DNA of 64,000 nucleotides from Geminicoccaceae bacterium (GTDB lineage Bacteria > Pseudomonadota > Alphaproteobacteria > Geminicoccales > Geminicoccaceae). Each line of letters starts with the position of its first letter. The stretch's first letter is position 1. Positions 15,988-24,742 of the stretch are shown one piece after another. Where the stretch lies: NCBI GenBank assembly GCA_020638495.1, contig JACKIN010000012.1:1-64000 (forward strand), in the 5' to 3' direction. Below the pieces are notes generated by a model. The model did no database searches. It was given only the letters and a program-made list of their open reading frames with translations, and was not told the origin of the DNA. A program made the position numbers and the translations under genes.

Positions 15988-17559
15988 TCAGCCCTCGCGC
16001 CAGACGTCGTACATGCGGGTGAAGCGGAAGGGCTCGAAGTCCTTGAGGTTGGAGCGGGCGGCCTGCATCAGCCCGGCGTCGCCGATCTTGATGATGCCGA
16101 AGATCTCGTAGAGCCGCTCCTGGATCTTCGCGAAGGTCGCCTTGCGCGCCTCCACGGTCTCGCCCGAGATGAGCTCCTGGTAGAGCGCCTCGAGCTTCTC
16201 GTCGTTCTCGACGAAGTGCGGGCGGTTGCCGGTCAGGGTGGCGATGACGCCGACGGGGCCGAGATAGGGCTCGATGCCCATCTGCAGCGTCCAGCCGTTC
16301 CAGCCGGTATCCTCGAGCCGCAGCTTCAGCGCCGTCGGCCAGTCGACCTGGTTGATGACGGCGTTGATGCCGATGGCGTTGAGCTGCTCGGCGATGACCA
16401 CGGCCGCCTTGCCGTGCTGCGGGATCTGGGTGTCGGTGAGGATGGTGAACTTCTCGCCGTTGTAGCCCGCCTCGGCCAGGAGGGCCTTGGCGCGGTCGGC
16501 ATCGTGGAGGTTGTAGAACTCCTCACCGATCGCACCCGCGTCGTAGGTCGAGCCCGGATATTGCCAGCCGTGATTGAGGTTGAAGAGCCCCTCCGAGGAG
16601 ATGCCCATGACCTCCTCCATGTTCAGGGCCACCTGCACCGCCTCGCGGAACTTCAGGTTGTCGGTGGGCGGCTCGTTCATGTTGAGGATGAACGTGGTGA
16701 ACGCCCAGGGCATGTTCTCGTAGAGGGTGATGTCGGGGTTCGATTCGAGCCGTGCCGCGGACGGCATCGGGATCTGCTCGACGAGGTCCACCTCGCCGGC
16801 CTCGAGCGCCGCGACCTGGGCACCCGGCTCCGGGATGATGCGGAAGGTGACGGTATCGAAATAGGCGGTCTTCCTGCCGCCGAACCCGTCCTCCTCCTCG
16901 TAGCGCTCGTCGGCCGAGTAGTCCTCGAACCGCTCCAGCTTGACGTGGCTGTCCGGGACGTACTCGACATACTTGTAAGGGCCGGTGCCGATCAGGCTGG
17001 TCTTGCCGGCCTCGGCCTCGGCATCCTCCTCGGGGATGATGACCGCCGGGGCCCGGGGCGACGAGAACGCCTCGAGGAAGGTCGGCGTCGCCTTGGCCAT
17101 GGTGAAGGTCACCTCGTAGTCGCCGGTGACCTCGATGTTCGTGACCGGCTCCAGGAGGTTGCCGGTGGCGCCGACCTTGCGGTAGCGCTCGAGCGAGGCC
17201 TTGACGTCCGAGGCCTTCATCTCGTCGCCATTGTGGAACTTCACGCCCTGACGGAGGGTGAAGACGTAGGTCAGCCCGTCGTCCGAGATCTCCACGCCCT
17301 CGGCGAGGATCGGAATCGGTTGGATGGCGTCCGAGAAGCCGTAGAGCGTCTCGTACATGTTCATGTTGACGTTGCGCGAGGCCTGCGACGAGGTCGACAT
17401 GGCGTCGAGGCTCGGCGGGTTGGAGCCCTGGACGACGACGACGTCGCCGCCCATGACCTGGGCCAGCGCGCTCGTCGCCATGAGCGCGGAGGTCAGGGCG
17501 ACGGTTCCGGCCATCGCCAGCGTCCGGGCGAAAGATTTTAGGTTCGTGTGCCGCTTCAT
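15988..17559 (-). CDS. dppA: Peptide-type ABC transporter substrate-binding protein (family 5)
   Basis: 523 residues. An N-terminal signal peptide (basic start, hydrophobic TVALTSALMATSALA, cut near AQ) sends it to the periplasm. The body has the family-5 pattern: LRQGVKFHNGDEMKASDVKA, a SPRAPAVIIPEEDAE segment, IGTGPYKYVEY, and LNMNEPPTDNLKFREAVQVALN. Such proteins deliver peptides, opines, glutathione or similar solutes to DppBC. The gene stands alone, with its own promoter (-35 TTGACA, -10 TACGAT) overlapping a GTATAC operator and a terminator downstream. It diverges from the gntR gene. The sequence does not tell which solute is bound. Confidence 0.9.
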   Translation of the reverse strand: MKRHTNLKSFARTLAMAGTVALTSALMATSALAQVMGGDVVVVQGSNPPSLDAMSTSSQASRNVNMNMYETLYGFSDAIQPIPILAEGVEISDDGLTYVFTLRQGVKFHNGDEMKASDVKASLERYRKVGATGNLLEPVTNIEVTGDYEVTFTMAKATPTFLEAFSSPRAPAVIIPEEDAEAEAGKTSLIGTGPYKYVEYVPDSHVKLERFEDYSADERYEEEDGFGGRKTAYFDTVTFRIIPEPGAQVAALEAGEVDLVEQIPMPSAARLESNPDITLYENMPWAFTTFILNMNEPPTDNLKFREAVQVALNMEEVMGISSEGLFNLNHGWQYPGSTYDAGAIGEEFYNLHDADRAKALLAEAGYNGEKFTILTDTQIPQHGKAAVVIAEQLNAIGINAVINQVDWPTALKLRLEDTGWNGWTLQMGIEPYLGPVGVIATLTGNRPHFVENDEKLEALYQELISGETVEARKATFAKIQERLYEIFGIIKIGDAGLMQAARSNLKDFEPFRFTRMYDVWREG

Positions 17560-17655
17560 CGTTTCACGTGCTCCCTATCCTCTGGCGGGTGATGCTGGAT
17601 CACCCCTGGCTTGTCGCGAAGTCGAATGAAGGCTATGGAAAACCTCTTAAGCAGA

Positions 17656-17684
17656 ATCGTATAATCGTATACGATACTTGTCAA
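17656..17684 (-). promoter_or_regulatory. Promoter of the dppA-like gene with operator in its spacer (site 1)
   Basis: On the minus strand TTGACA (17679-17684) and TACGAT (17656-17661) are separated by exactly 17 bp. The spacer contains the perfect palindrome ATCGTATACGAT (17664-17675). A plus-strand TATAAT (17660-17665) may serve gntR, so the site would be autoregulatory. The GTA/TAC core fits the FadR-type GntR operator pattern. Binding by the adjacent regulator is inferred. Confidence 0.7.
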
Positions 17685-17712
17685 ACCAAGCGTGTCGAGG
17701 AACCAGCCGGCG

Positions 17713-18462
17713 ATGCCGACTGCCAGCGCAACTCCAGCCAAGCCGGGCCTGAGCGGGCTGGCGCCGCTCGCAGCGAAGACGCTCGTCAACCAGGTGGTTG
17801 ACGCCATCGTCGAGGCCTCGGCGCGCGGCGTCTTCCTGCCCGGCGACCGAATCGTCGAGGCCGAGGTGGCGCGCGCCCTGGAGGTGAGCCGGATTCCGGT
17901 GCGCGAGGCGCTGCGCCTGCTCGAGAGCCAGGGTGTCGTGGTCAGCGAGCGCTATCGCGGCATGCGGCTGATGAGCGTCGACATCGACCGGCTCGAGAAG
18001 ATCCTGAAGGTCCGCCTGGCGCTGGAGAAGCTCGCCGGGGCCGAAATCATGGCGCTGCGCCAGGGGCAGAAGGGCTTCCTCGCGCCGCTCGACGAGATGC
18101 TGGCCAGGATGCACAGGGCGGCGGACGCGGACGACAAGTTCCTCGTGGCGAGCCTCGATACCGAGTTCCACATGCTGCTCTGCCGGCTCTCCGGCAACGA
18201 CACGCTGCTGCGCTGCTGGGAATCGCTGTCGCGCCAGCTCACCATCATCTTCGGCCTCTCGACCCTGAAGAAGAGCCTGAAGAGCATCGTCGCCGAGCAT
18301 GACGAGGTGATCGCGGCGCTCCGCACCGGCGACCAGGCGACCTTCGACCGCCTGATGGAGGTGCACATCCTCGAATACTCGCGCGCCGTCGACTATGCGA
18401 AGCTGGTCGAGCAATTGCGCAAGCTGAACCAGCGTCAGGAAACGCGCTCGGGCACGGCGTGA
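17713..18462 (+). CDS. GntR-family transcriptional regulator, FadR/FCD subfamily
   Basis: 249 residues. The N-terminal winged helix-turn-helix (about 20-85) reads LVNQVVDAIVEASARGVFLP, EAEVARALEVSRIPVREALR, LLESQGVVVSERYRGMRL. The all-helical FCD effector domain follows, with conserved metal-type residues in LDTEFHMLLCRLSGN and VAEHDEVIAALRTGD. An ATG at 17713 has GAGGAA 10 nt upstream and is preferred over the GTG at 17692. It is divergent from the dppA-like gene over operator site 1. Two further sites of the same type lie at the other divergent promoters of the cluster, so it is the likely local regulator, with an imported compound or breakdown product as effector. Its 3' end overlaps the convergent sulfatase by 28 nt. 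Confidence 0.9.
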   Translation: MPTASATPAKPGLSGLAPLAAKTLVNQVVDAIVEASARGVFLPGDRIVEAEVARALEVSRIPVREALRLLESQGVVVSERYRGMRLMSVDIDRLEKILKVRLALEKLAGAEIMALRQGQKGFLAPLDEMLARMHRAADADDKFLVASLDTEFHMLLCRLSGNDTLLRCWESLSRQLTIIFGLSTLKKSLKSIVAEHDEVIAALRTGDQATFDRLMEVHILEYSRAVDYAKLVEQLRKLNQRQETRSGTA

Positions 18463-19877
18463 CGGGCTGGCGAGCCGAAGGCCGGGGCCAGGGCGAAATC
18501 GTCGGCGGCGGCGTCCAAAAGCCCGATCAGGGCGCGGTGCATCGCTGCCGCCACCGGCTCGTGCCCCGGCTCCGCCAGCAGGTTCCTGAGCTCGAACGGG
18601 TCCGCCTCGAGGTCGAAGAGCTGCCACGGCAGGGCGCCTGTCATGTCGCCCAGGACCGTGTACTTGTGACGCGGGCCGCGGATCCCGCGCCAGCGCTTGT
18701 CGTAGTAGCTCCGGTTGGCGCGGGTCTCGGTGACGAACTCGAGCATCACGCCCGGTCGCTCCGGCGGCGGCGCCTCCCCACGGATGAAGGGGGCGAGGTC
18801 GACCCGGGGGGGCGCGGGACGCTCCGATCCACCGGCGAGGCCGACAAAGGTCGAAAAAAGATCCTCGGTATGCACCGGCATGGCGGCCTCGCGCCCGGGC
18901 GGCACCCCCGGCCCGGCCACGATCAGCGGCACGCCGATCGATTCCTCCCAGGGTTCCGCCTTGCCGAGAAGCCCGTGGCTGCCGCCGAGCTCGCCGTGGT
19001 CGGCGAGGAAGACGGTGATCGTGTCGTCGGCGAGGCCCTGCCGCTCGAGGGTGGCCCGGAGCCGGCCCATATTGTCGTCGATCTGCTCGATCATGGCGTA
19101 ATAGGCCTGCATGTTGGCCTCGAAGACGCGCTTCACCGAGGCCGGGTCTGCCGGGTCGATCCTCCCCGCCGGGCCGGTCGCCTCGTGCCATTCCGGCGGA
19201 AAGAAGCGGATGGCGCCGAGGTCCACGTTGATGCGGTGCTGCAGGGGGCCGCGGGCCTGGACGCGGGCGAGGGTCTCGGCCGTGGCCATGAAGGGCGGGT
19301 GCGGCGCCTCGATCGAGAGCATCAGGAAGAAGGGTTGCGACGCGGGTCGCTTGCGCTCGAGGTAGTCCAGCGCCAGGTCGAAGAGGGCATCGGTCTGATG
19401 GCCCGGCAAATGGCGGGGCAGGGGGTCGTCGCCCTCGAAGATCCAGGTGTCCGCGAAGTCGTTCCGGAGCTCGAAGCCCTGCCAGTGGTCGAAGCCGCGC
19501 CGGTGGCTCGCCGGAATCGGGGTGCGGCTCGCCTGCGACAGGCTCATGCCGCCGCTCACGCCATACGCCGAGTAGAGGTGCCACTTGCCGATATAGGCGG
19601 TGGCGAGGCCTGCCGCCTCGAGCGCGTCGCCGAGCGTGCGCTCGGCCGGCGAGAGCCGGTAGCCCAGGGCAGGCACGTTGCGCGAATGCGCGTATTCGCC
19701 GGTGAGCAGCGAGAAGCGGAAGGGGACGCAGGCCGGGAAGGTGGCGCAGGCCGCGGTGAAGCGCACGCCCCGCTCGGCGAGCCGGTCGAGATTGGGCGTG
19801 CGCAGGTTGGCGTTGCCGGCGCAGCCCAGGGCATCCCGGCGCATCTGGTCGGCCAGCACGACGACGACATTCGGCAT
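18435..19877 (-). CDS. Sulfatase, cysteine-type (copy 1)
   Basis: 480 residues of the alkaline-phosphatase-like sulfatase fold. It starts PNVVVVLADQMRRDALGCAG, with the N-terminal metal Asp. The CVPFR motif (Cys at about 50) is the C-x-P-x-R site that a maturase converts to formylglycine. Later it has KWHLYSAYG, an IDDNMGR helix, and VFLADHGELGGSHGLLGK with the second metal site. No signal peptide is present, so it should act in the cytoplasm. Start at ATG 19877 behind GGGGAGA; longer frames upstream lie in the promoter region. It diverges from dppD over operator site 2 and ends in convergent overlap with gntR. The substrate is an unknown sulfate ester. Confidence 0.9.
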   Translation of the reverse strand: MPNVVVVLADQMRRDALGCAGNANLRTPNLDRLAERGVRFTAACATFPACVPFRFSLLTGEYAHSRNVPALGYRLSPAERTLGDALEAAGLATAYIGKWHLYSAYGVSGGMSLSQASRTPIPASHRRGFDHWQGFELRNDFADTWIFEGDDPLPRHLPGHQTDALFDLALDYLERKRPASQPFFLMLSIEAPHPPFMATAETLARVQARGPLQHRINVDLGAIRFFPPEWHEATGPAGRIDPADPASVKRVFEANMQAYYAMIEQIDDNMGRLRATLERQGLADDTITVFLADHGELGGSHGLLGKAEPWEESIGVPLIVAGPGVPPGREAAMPVHTEDLFSTFVGLAGGSERPAPPRVDLAPFIRGEAPPPERPGVMLEFVTETRANRSYYDKRWRGIRGPRHKYTVLGDMTGALPWQLFDLEADPFELRNLLAEPGHEPVAAAMHRALIGLLDAAADDFALAPAFGSPARHAVPERVS

Positions 19878-19925
19878 CCACGTCTCCCCGGTTCGGACCG
19901 CGTCAGCAAACTTGCAAATCGTATT

Positions 19926-19937
19926 TTCGTATACAAC
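19926..19937. promoter_or_regulatory. GntR-type operator, site 2 (sulfatase 1 / dppD divergent region)
   Basis: TTCGTATACAAC is centred on the same GTATAC core as sites 1 and 3, though its flanks are less symmetric. On the plus strand a TTGCAA about 17 bp before AACCAT brackets it, which is a plausible dppD promoter. On the minus strand a TACGAT box lies just downstream toward the sulfatase gene, but no good -35 is visible. Control by the nearby GntR protein is inferred. Confidence 0.55.
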
Positions 19938-19984
19938 CATTCGTCGGAGAGAGCCCACCAGCGCCCGAGGAGGCCAGCCCCGTC

Positions 19985-20983
19985 GTGACCGCCGTCCCAG
20001 GTCAGCCAGCACCGCTGCTCGAGGTCGAGGGCCTGACGGTGTCGATCGGCGGCATCGTCATCCTCGACGACCTCTCCTTTCGGGTGGCACCCGGCGAGAT
20101 CCTCGGCATCGTCGGCGAATCCGGCAGCGGCAAGAGCATGACGGCGCTCTCGATCATGCGGCTTCTGCCCGATGGCGCCGAGGTGAGCGCGACACAGCTC
20201 CGACTCGAGGGCGAGGATATCCTGGGCGCCAGGGAAGCCCGGCTCGAGGAGCTGCGTGGCAGGGCGATGGGCATGATCTTCCAGGAGCCGATGACAGCGC
20301 TCAACCCGGTCATGACCGTGGGCGAGCAGATCATGGAAACGGTGCAGCGCCACCTGAAGGTGCCCAGGCGCGAGGCGCGGGAGCGGGCCATCGAGGCGCT
20401 GCGGCGGGTCGGCATCCCGTCGCCCGAGCAGCGCGTCGACGACTACCCGCACCGCCTCTCGGGCGGCATGCGGCAGCGGGTGATGATCGCCATGGCGCTC
20501 GTCTGCCGGCCACGCCTCCTGATCGCCGACGAGCCGACCACCGCCCTCGACGTCACCATCCAGGCGCAGATCCTCGACCTGATGCTCGGCCTGCAGGACG
20601 AGTACAGGATGGGGATCATCCTCATCAGCCACGATCTCGGCGTCGTCTCGGCGTTCACCGACCGGGTGCTCATCATGTACATGGGCCAGGTGCTGGAGGA
20701 TGCCCGGGCCGACGATGTCTTCAGCGACCCGAAGCACCCCTACACCGAGGGCCTGCTCGCCTCCATCCCGCCGGTCGACCGCGACATGGCCCGGCTCGAG
20801 GCCATTCCCGGCGCCATCCCGCCGATCTCGAACCTGCCGCCCGGCTGCCGGTTCGAGCCCCGCTGCGCTCATGCCCGCCCGGTCTGCACGAGCGCCGTGC
20901 CGGCGCTGGTCGAGACCGGCCCGGCGCACCGTGCGGCCTGCATCCGCAACACCGGCTACCGCTTCACCGGGGCAGGGCGATGA
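19985..20983 (+). CDS. dppD: Peptide-type ABC transporter ATP-binding protein (DppD/OppD)
   Basis: 332 residues from GTG 19985. Walker A GESGSGKS, Q-loop MIFQEPMTALNPVMTVGEQI, signature LSGGMRQR, Walker B LLIADEPTTALD and the switch His in LISHDLGVV are all intact. The C-terminal oligopeptide-transporter extension with cysteines (LPPGCRFEPRCAHARPVC) is typical of DppD/OppD and of their iron-sulfur or structural motif. It powers import through DppBC. Its stop overlaps the dppF start by 4 nt, and the next sulfatase also overlaps, so dppD-dppF-sulfatase form one tightly coupled unit. Confidence 0.93.
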   Translation: MTAVPGQPAPLLEVEGLTVSIGGIVILDDLSFRVAPGEILGIVGESGSGKSMTALSIMRLLPDGAEVSATQLRLEGEDILGAREARLEELRGRAMGMIFQEPMTALNPVMTVGEQIMETVQRHLKVPRREARERAIEALRRVGIPSPEQRVDDYPHRLSGGMRQRVMIAMALVCRPRLLIADEPTTALDVTIQAQILDLMLGLQDEYRMGIILISHDLGVVSAFTDRVLIMYMGQVLEDARADDVFSDPKHPYTEGLLASIPPVDRDMARLEAIPGAIPPISNLPPGCRFEPRCAHARPVCTSAVPALVETGPAHRAACIRNTGYRFTGAGR

Positions 20984-21975
20984 GCGCGGCCGGCCCGCTC
21001 GTCGAGGTCGAGGATCTCGCCAAGGAGTTCCTCGCCGGTGCGTCCGGCTTCATGAAGGCGCGCAGGCCGATCCGGGCGGTCGACGGCGTCAGCTTTTCCA
21101 TCGACCGGCAGGAGACGCTCGGCCTCGTCGGCGAATCGGGCTGCGGCAAGACGACGACGGGCCGGCTCACCCTTCGCCTGATCGAGCCGAGCGCCGGCTC
21201 CATCCGCTTCGCCGGCACCGACATCCTCGCTCTCGAGCCGGCGGCGCTGCGGGCCTTGCGCCGCGACATGCAGATCGTCTTCCAGGACCCGTTCGGTGCC
21301 CTGAACCCGCGCATGACGGCGGGCGAACTCATCGTCGAGCCGCTCGTCGTGCACGGCATCGGCGACGTCACCGCCCGCGAGCGGAAGCTGCGCCGGCTGC
21401 TCGACATGGTGGGCCTCGCGGCACACCATGCCGGGCGGTTCCCGCACGAGTTCTCGGGGGGGCAGCGGCAGCGGGTCTGCATCGCCCGCACGCTCGCCCT
21501 CGACCCCGCCTTCGTCGTCTGCGACGAGGCGGTTTCGGCGCTCGACGTCTCGGTGCAGGCGCAGATCCTCAATCTTCTGCACGACCTCAAGGCGGAGCTC
21601 GGCCTCACCTATCTCTTCATCAGCCATGACCTGGGGGTGGTCCGCCACATCTCCGACCGGGTGGCGGTCATGTATCTCGGGCAGATCGTCGAGCTCGGCA
21701 CGCGGGAAGCGATCTTCGCGGCACCCGCACACCCCTATACGCGGGCGCTGCTGCAATCCGTGCCGTCGCGGGCCAAAGGCAGAAAATCCTTCTTCACCAT
21801 CGAGGGCGACGTGCCGAGCCCGGCCAACCCGCCGCCCGGCTGCCGCTTCCACACCCGCTGCCCGCTGGTCTTCGACCGCTGCCGGGTCGAGGCGCCGCGG
21901 CTTCGCCCGGCGACGGCGCCGGGCCACATCGCCGCCTGCCATCTGGTCGAGCCGGCCATCGAGGAAAACACATGA
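20980..21975 (+). CDS. dppF: Peptide-type ABC transporter ATP-binding protein (DppF/OppF)
   Basis: 331 residues from ATG 20980. Walker A GESGCGKT, Q-loop IVFQDPFGALNPRMTAGELI, signature FSGGQRQR, Walker B FVVCDEAVSALD (Glu present) and switch LFISHDLGVV are intact. The C-terminal NPPPGCRFHTRCPLVFDRC cysteine motif is as in DppF. It dimerises with DppD as the motor of the peptide importer. Start and stop overlap the genes on either side (ATGA both times), so upstream in-frame sequence is not part of it. The following sulfatase is translated from the same message, which links import directly to desulfation. Confidence 0.93.
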   Translation: MSAAGPLVEVEDLAKEFLAGASGFMKARRPIRAVDGVSFSIDRQETLGLVGESGCGKTTTGRLTLRLIEPSAGSIRFAGTDILALEPAALRALRRDMQIVFQDPFGALNPRMTAGELIVEPLVVHGIGDVTARERKLRRLLDMVGLAAHHAGRFPHEFSGGQRQRVCIARTLALDPAFVVCDEAVSALDVSVQAQILNLLHDLKAELGLTYLFISHDLGVVRHISDRVAVMYLGQIVELGTREAIFAAPAHPYTRALLQSVPSRAKGRKSFFTIEGDVPSPANPPPGCRFHTRCPLVFDRCRVEAPRLRPATAPGHIAACHLVEPAIEENT

Positions 21976-23249
21976 GCACCCGCCCCAACATCGTCCTCGT
22001 CCTCACCGACCAGCAGCGCCGGGACACGCTCGGCACTTACGGCAACCGCTTCACCGAGACGCCGGCGGCCGACGCCATGGCCGCTGCCGGCATGACGTTC
22101 GAGAACGCCTACACGCCCTGGCCGGTCTGCACCCCGGCGCGCGGCACGATGTGGACCGGCGTCTATCCGCATGCCCACGGGCTGATCGAGAACCTCTACG
22201 GCGTCGACGACGCCTTCGCCTCGCACTGCACCAGCCACGCGACCGTCTGGACGCAGCTCCAGCGGGCGGGCTACCTGACGGCGCATTTCGGCAAGTGGCA
22301 CCTGGGCGAGAAGCATCCGCCCTTCTTCGACGTCTGGGAGGAGTCGTTCAATTCGCGCAAGGGCCACTGGCTCGACGGCAGGCTCGACGGCAAATATCGT
22401 CCCGACCGCCAGACCGATGCGGCCACCGCCTTCATCGCCCGGCAGCAGAACGCCGAAAAGCCCTTCGCCATGGTGCTCAGCTTCTACCCGCCGCACGACC
22501 CCTATTCGGCGCCGGCGAGCTTCTACGAGCCCTATCGGGGGCGGGGCGTGCCGTTCGCCGGCTACTACGCGGCCGTCAGCGCGCTCGACCACAACCTGGG
22601 GCGGGTGCGGCAGGCGCTGCGCGACGCGGGGCTCGCGGAGCGCACGATCGTCATCTTCTATTCCGATCATGGCGACACGTTCTGGTATCGGCCGGAGGGC
22701 GAGCACAAGTTCGTCTGCCACGACGACGCCATCCGCATCCCCTTCCTCGCCGAGGGGCCCGGCATCGCTCCGGGCTCGCGCAACGCTGCCGTCATCGGGC
22801 TGCAGGACCTGACGCCGACCATGCTGGAGATCGCGGGTGCTCCCGTCCCCGAAGACCTGCACGGCAGGAGCCTCGTGCCACTCTTGCGGGGCGAGGCGGA
22901 CGCCGGCCGGCAGACGGCTGCCTATGTCGAGAACATCACCCACAAGAACCGCATTCACCAGCGCGCCATCCGCACCGACCGCTGGAAGCTGATCGCCTCG
23001 GCCAATGGCGCGCACGAGCTCTTCGACCTCGCGGCCGACCCCGAGGAGGAGCTGAACATCTACCTCACGCCGCGCGACGATGGCGGCTTCGAGCGGTTCA
23101 AGCACTATCCGGATCAGGCGCCGGTCATCGCGGATTTGTGCGAACGCATGGCCGCCGAGGCGGCGCGGATCGGCGATGCGGAAGGGCTCGACATCATCGG
23201 CGAGGTGCAGGCCGACATCGCACCCAGGCTAAAGGCGCTGGGCCGGTAG
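21972..23249 (+). CDS. Sulfatase, cysteine-type (copy 2)
   Basis: 425 residues. PNIVLVLTDQQRRDTLGTYG starts the fold. CTPAR (Cys at about 53) is the formylglycine site. FGKWHLGEKHPPFF and FYSDHGDTFWYRPEGEHKFVCHDDAIRIPF supply further metal and sulfate-pocket residues. There is no signal peptide, so a cytoplasmic location is likely. The start overlaps the dppF stop by 4 nt, making it the third gene of the dppDF unit. The 3' end overlaps the convergent third sulfatase by 21 nt. Which of the three sulfatases acts on which ester cannot be told. They are divergent from one another, so they probably are not simple duplicates. Confidence 0.9.
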   Translation: MSTRPNIVLVLTDQQRRDTLGTYGNRFTETPAADAMAAAGMTFENAYTPWPVCTPARGTMWTGVYPHAHGLIENLYGVDDAFASHCTSHATVWTQLQRAGYLTAHFGKWHLGEKHPPFFDVWEESFNSRKGHWLDGRLDGKYRPDRQTDAATAFIARQQNAEKPFAMVLSFYPPHDPYSAPASFYEPYRGRGVPFAGYYAAVSALDHNLGRVRQALRDAGLAERTIVIFYSDHGDTFWYRPEGEHKFVCHDDAIRIPFLAEGPGIAPGSRNAAVIGLQDLTPTMLEIAGAPVPEDLHGRSLVPLLRGEADAGRQTAAYVENITHKNRIHQRAIRTDRWKLIASANGAHELFDLAADPEEELNIYLTPRDDGGFERFKHYPDQAPVIADLCERMAAEAARIGDAEGLDIIGEVQADIAPRLKALGR

Positions 23250-24740
23250 GTCGTCGAGCCAGCTGTCCTCGTCGCGGATGAGATACTGCGCGGTGCTCTT
23301 GGGCCTCGTCCGGCTGCCCCAGGCTTCGAGCAGGCGCTTCTCCTCGCAGCGGGCATCGACCTCGCGGCGGATCGCGTCCGGGTCCCAGCCGGCGAGCACG
23401 CGGGCCGAGAGCGTGGCGCGCACTTCAGCGTAGGCCGGATCGGCGCCGAGGTCGTTCAGCTCGTCCGGGTCGGCTGCCATGTCGAAGAGCTGCGCGCGGT
23501 AGCCCTCCATGTGGACATATTTCCAGCGCGCGGTGCGCAGCATGCGCTGGCAGACGGCCTCGGGGCCGGTCCAGACGGAGAGGAGGTCGGTGACGTATTC
23601 GCTCCAGGTCTCGTCGACCCAGGGCCCGTCCGGTGCCCTGGCGATCTCGAGCAGGCTCCGGCCATGGCTGCGGGGCAGGGGCGGGGCGCCGGCGGCCTCG
23701 ATCAGCGTGGCGCCGATGTCGATCAGGTTCACGATCCGGCCGCAGCGCCCGCCTTCTGGCAACAGGCCCGGGGCGGCCATCACCAGCGGCACCTTCACGG
23801 AATCCTCGTAGAAGGTGTTCTTCCACCAGAGCCCGTGCTCGCCGATCTGCTCGCCGTGGTCCGACGCGTAGACGACGAGCGTGTTCTCGCTGAGTCCCAG
23901 GACCTCCAGCCGGTCGAGGATGCGGCCGATCTTGGCGTCGAGGGCCGAGACCAGGCCCCAATAGGCCGTCCGGGCGCGGATCACGTCATCGGGGTCGGCA
24001 TCTACGGTGGCGGCATGGGCGCGCCACTTGGCGTGCCAGGGATGCTCCCGGTCGGCCGGCGGCGGGGGCAGGCGGGGCGGGCCGACGCGGCCCGCGAACC
24101 GGGCATAGTCGGGGCCCCGTGCCACGAACGGGCAGTGCGGCAGGATGAAGCCCACCGTCAGGCAGAAGGGCGGGGCATCCTCGCCTGCCGCACCAAGCTC
24201 GTCGAGCCGGGCGATGGCGGCCTCGGTCGTGGCGTCGTCGACCACCTCGTAGCCGGACTGGCCGGACCCGGAGCGGCTGATGCTGAGTGCGCGGCCCTCG
24301 GCATCGGGCGGGCTCGGCCCCTGGGTGCCGCCCAGCACACCCAGCTTCTGCCGCTCGACGCCGAGCCAGTTCGGCCCGCAATCGCCGATGTCGCGCTCGG
24401 CGTAGCCGTGGAGCTGGTCCGGGCCGATGGAATGCATCCGCCCGACCAGGATGGTGCGATAGCCGGCAGCACCCAGCGCATGGGCGAAGGTGGGCAGGTC
24501 CGAGGCCAGGGTGTCCTGCAGGGTCCAGCAGCTCTGCTGATGTGGCCAGCGGCCGGTGAGCAGCGACATCCGGCTCGGCGTGCAGATGGGCGACGCGCAA
24601 TAGGCGTTGTCGAAGGTGACGCCGCGCGCCGCCAGCCGGTCGATGTTGGGCGTGGCGCCGAGGGGGTCGCCGTAGCAGCCGGCGATCCGCTGCGCGTGCT
24701 GGTCGGAGAAGAGGAAGAGGATGTTGGGCCGCGCGCCCAT
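23229..24740 (-). CDS. Sulfatase, cysteine-type (copy 3)
   Basis: 503 residues from ATG 24740. The frame continues back into the MlrC-like gene, but GARPNILFLFSDQHAQRIAG marks the true N-terminus. The activation motif is CTPSR (Cys at about 53). VGRMHSIGPDQLHGY replaces the usual GKWH segment, and VVYASDHGEQIGEHGLWWKNTFYEDSVKVPLVM carries the second metal-binding set and a catalytic Lys. It resembles choline-sulfatase/arylsulfatase relatives. No signal peptide. It starts 2 nt after the stop of the upstream MlrC-like gene, in one unit with that gene and the AstE-like deacylase. Confidence 0.9.
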   Translation of the reverse strand: MGARPNILFLFSDQHAQRIAGCYGDPLGATPNIDRLAARGVTFDNAYCASPICTPSRMSLLTGRWPHQQSCWTLQDTLASDLPTFAHALGAAGYRTILVGRMHSIGPDQLHGYAERDIGDCGPNWLGVERQKLGVLGGTQGPSPPDAEGRALSISRSGSGQSGYEVVDDATTEAAIARLDELGAAGEDAPPFCLTVGFILPHCPFVARGPDYARFAGRVGPPRLPPPPADREHPWHAKWRAHAATVDADPDDVIRARTAYWGLVSALDAKIGRILDRLEVLGLSENTLVVYASDHGEQIGEHGLWWKNTFYEDSVKVPLVMAAPGLLPEGGRCGRIVNLIDIGATLIEAAGAPPLPRSHGRSLLEIARAPDGPWVDETWSEYVTDLLSVWTGPEAVCQRMLRTARWKYVHMEGYRAQLFDMAADPDELNDLGADPAYAEVRATLSARVLAGWDPDAIRREVDARCEEKRLLEAWGSRTRPKSTAQYLIRDEDSWLDDLPAQRL

Positions 24741-24742
24741 GC

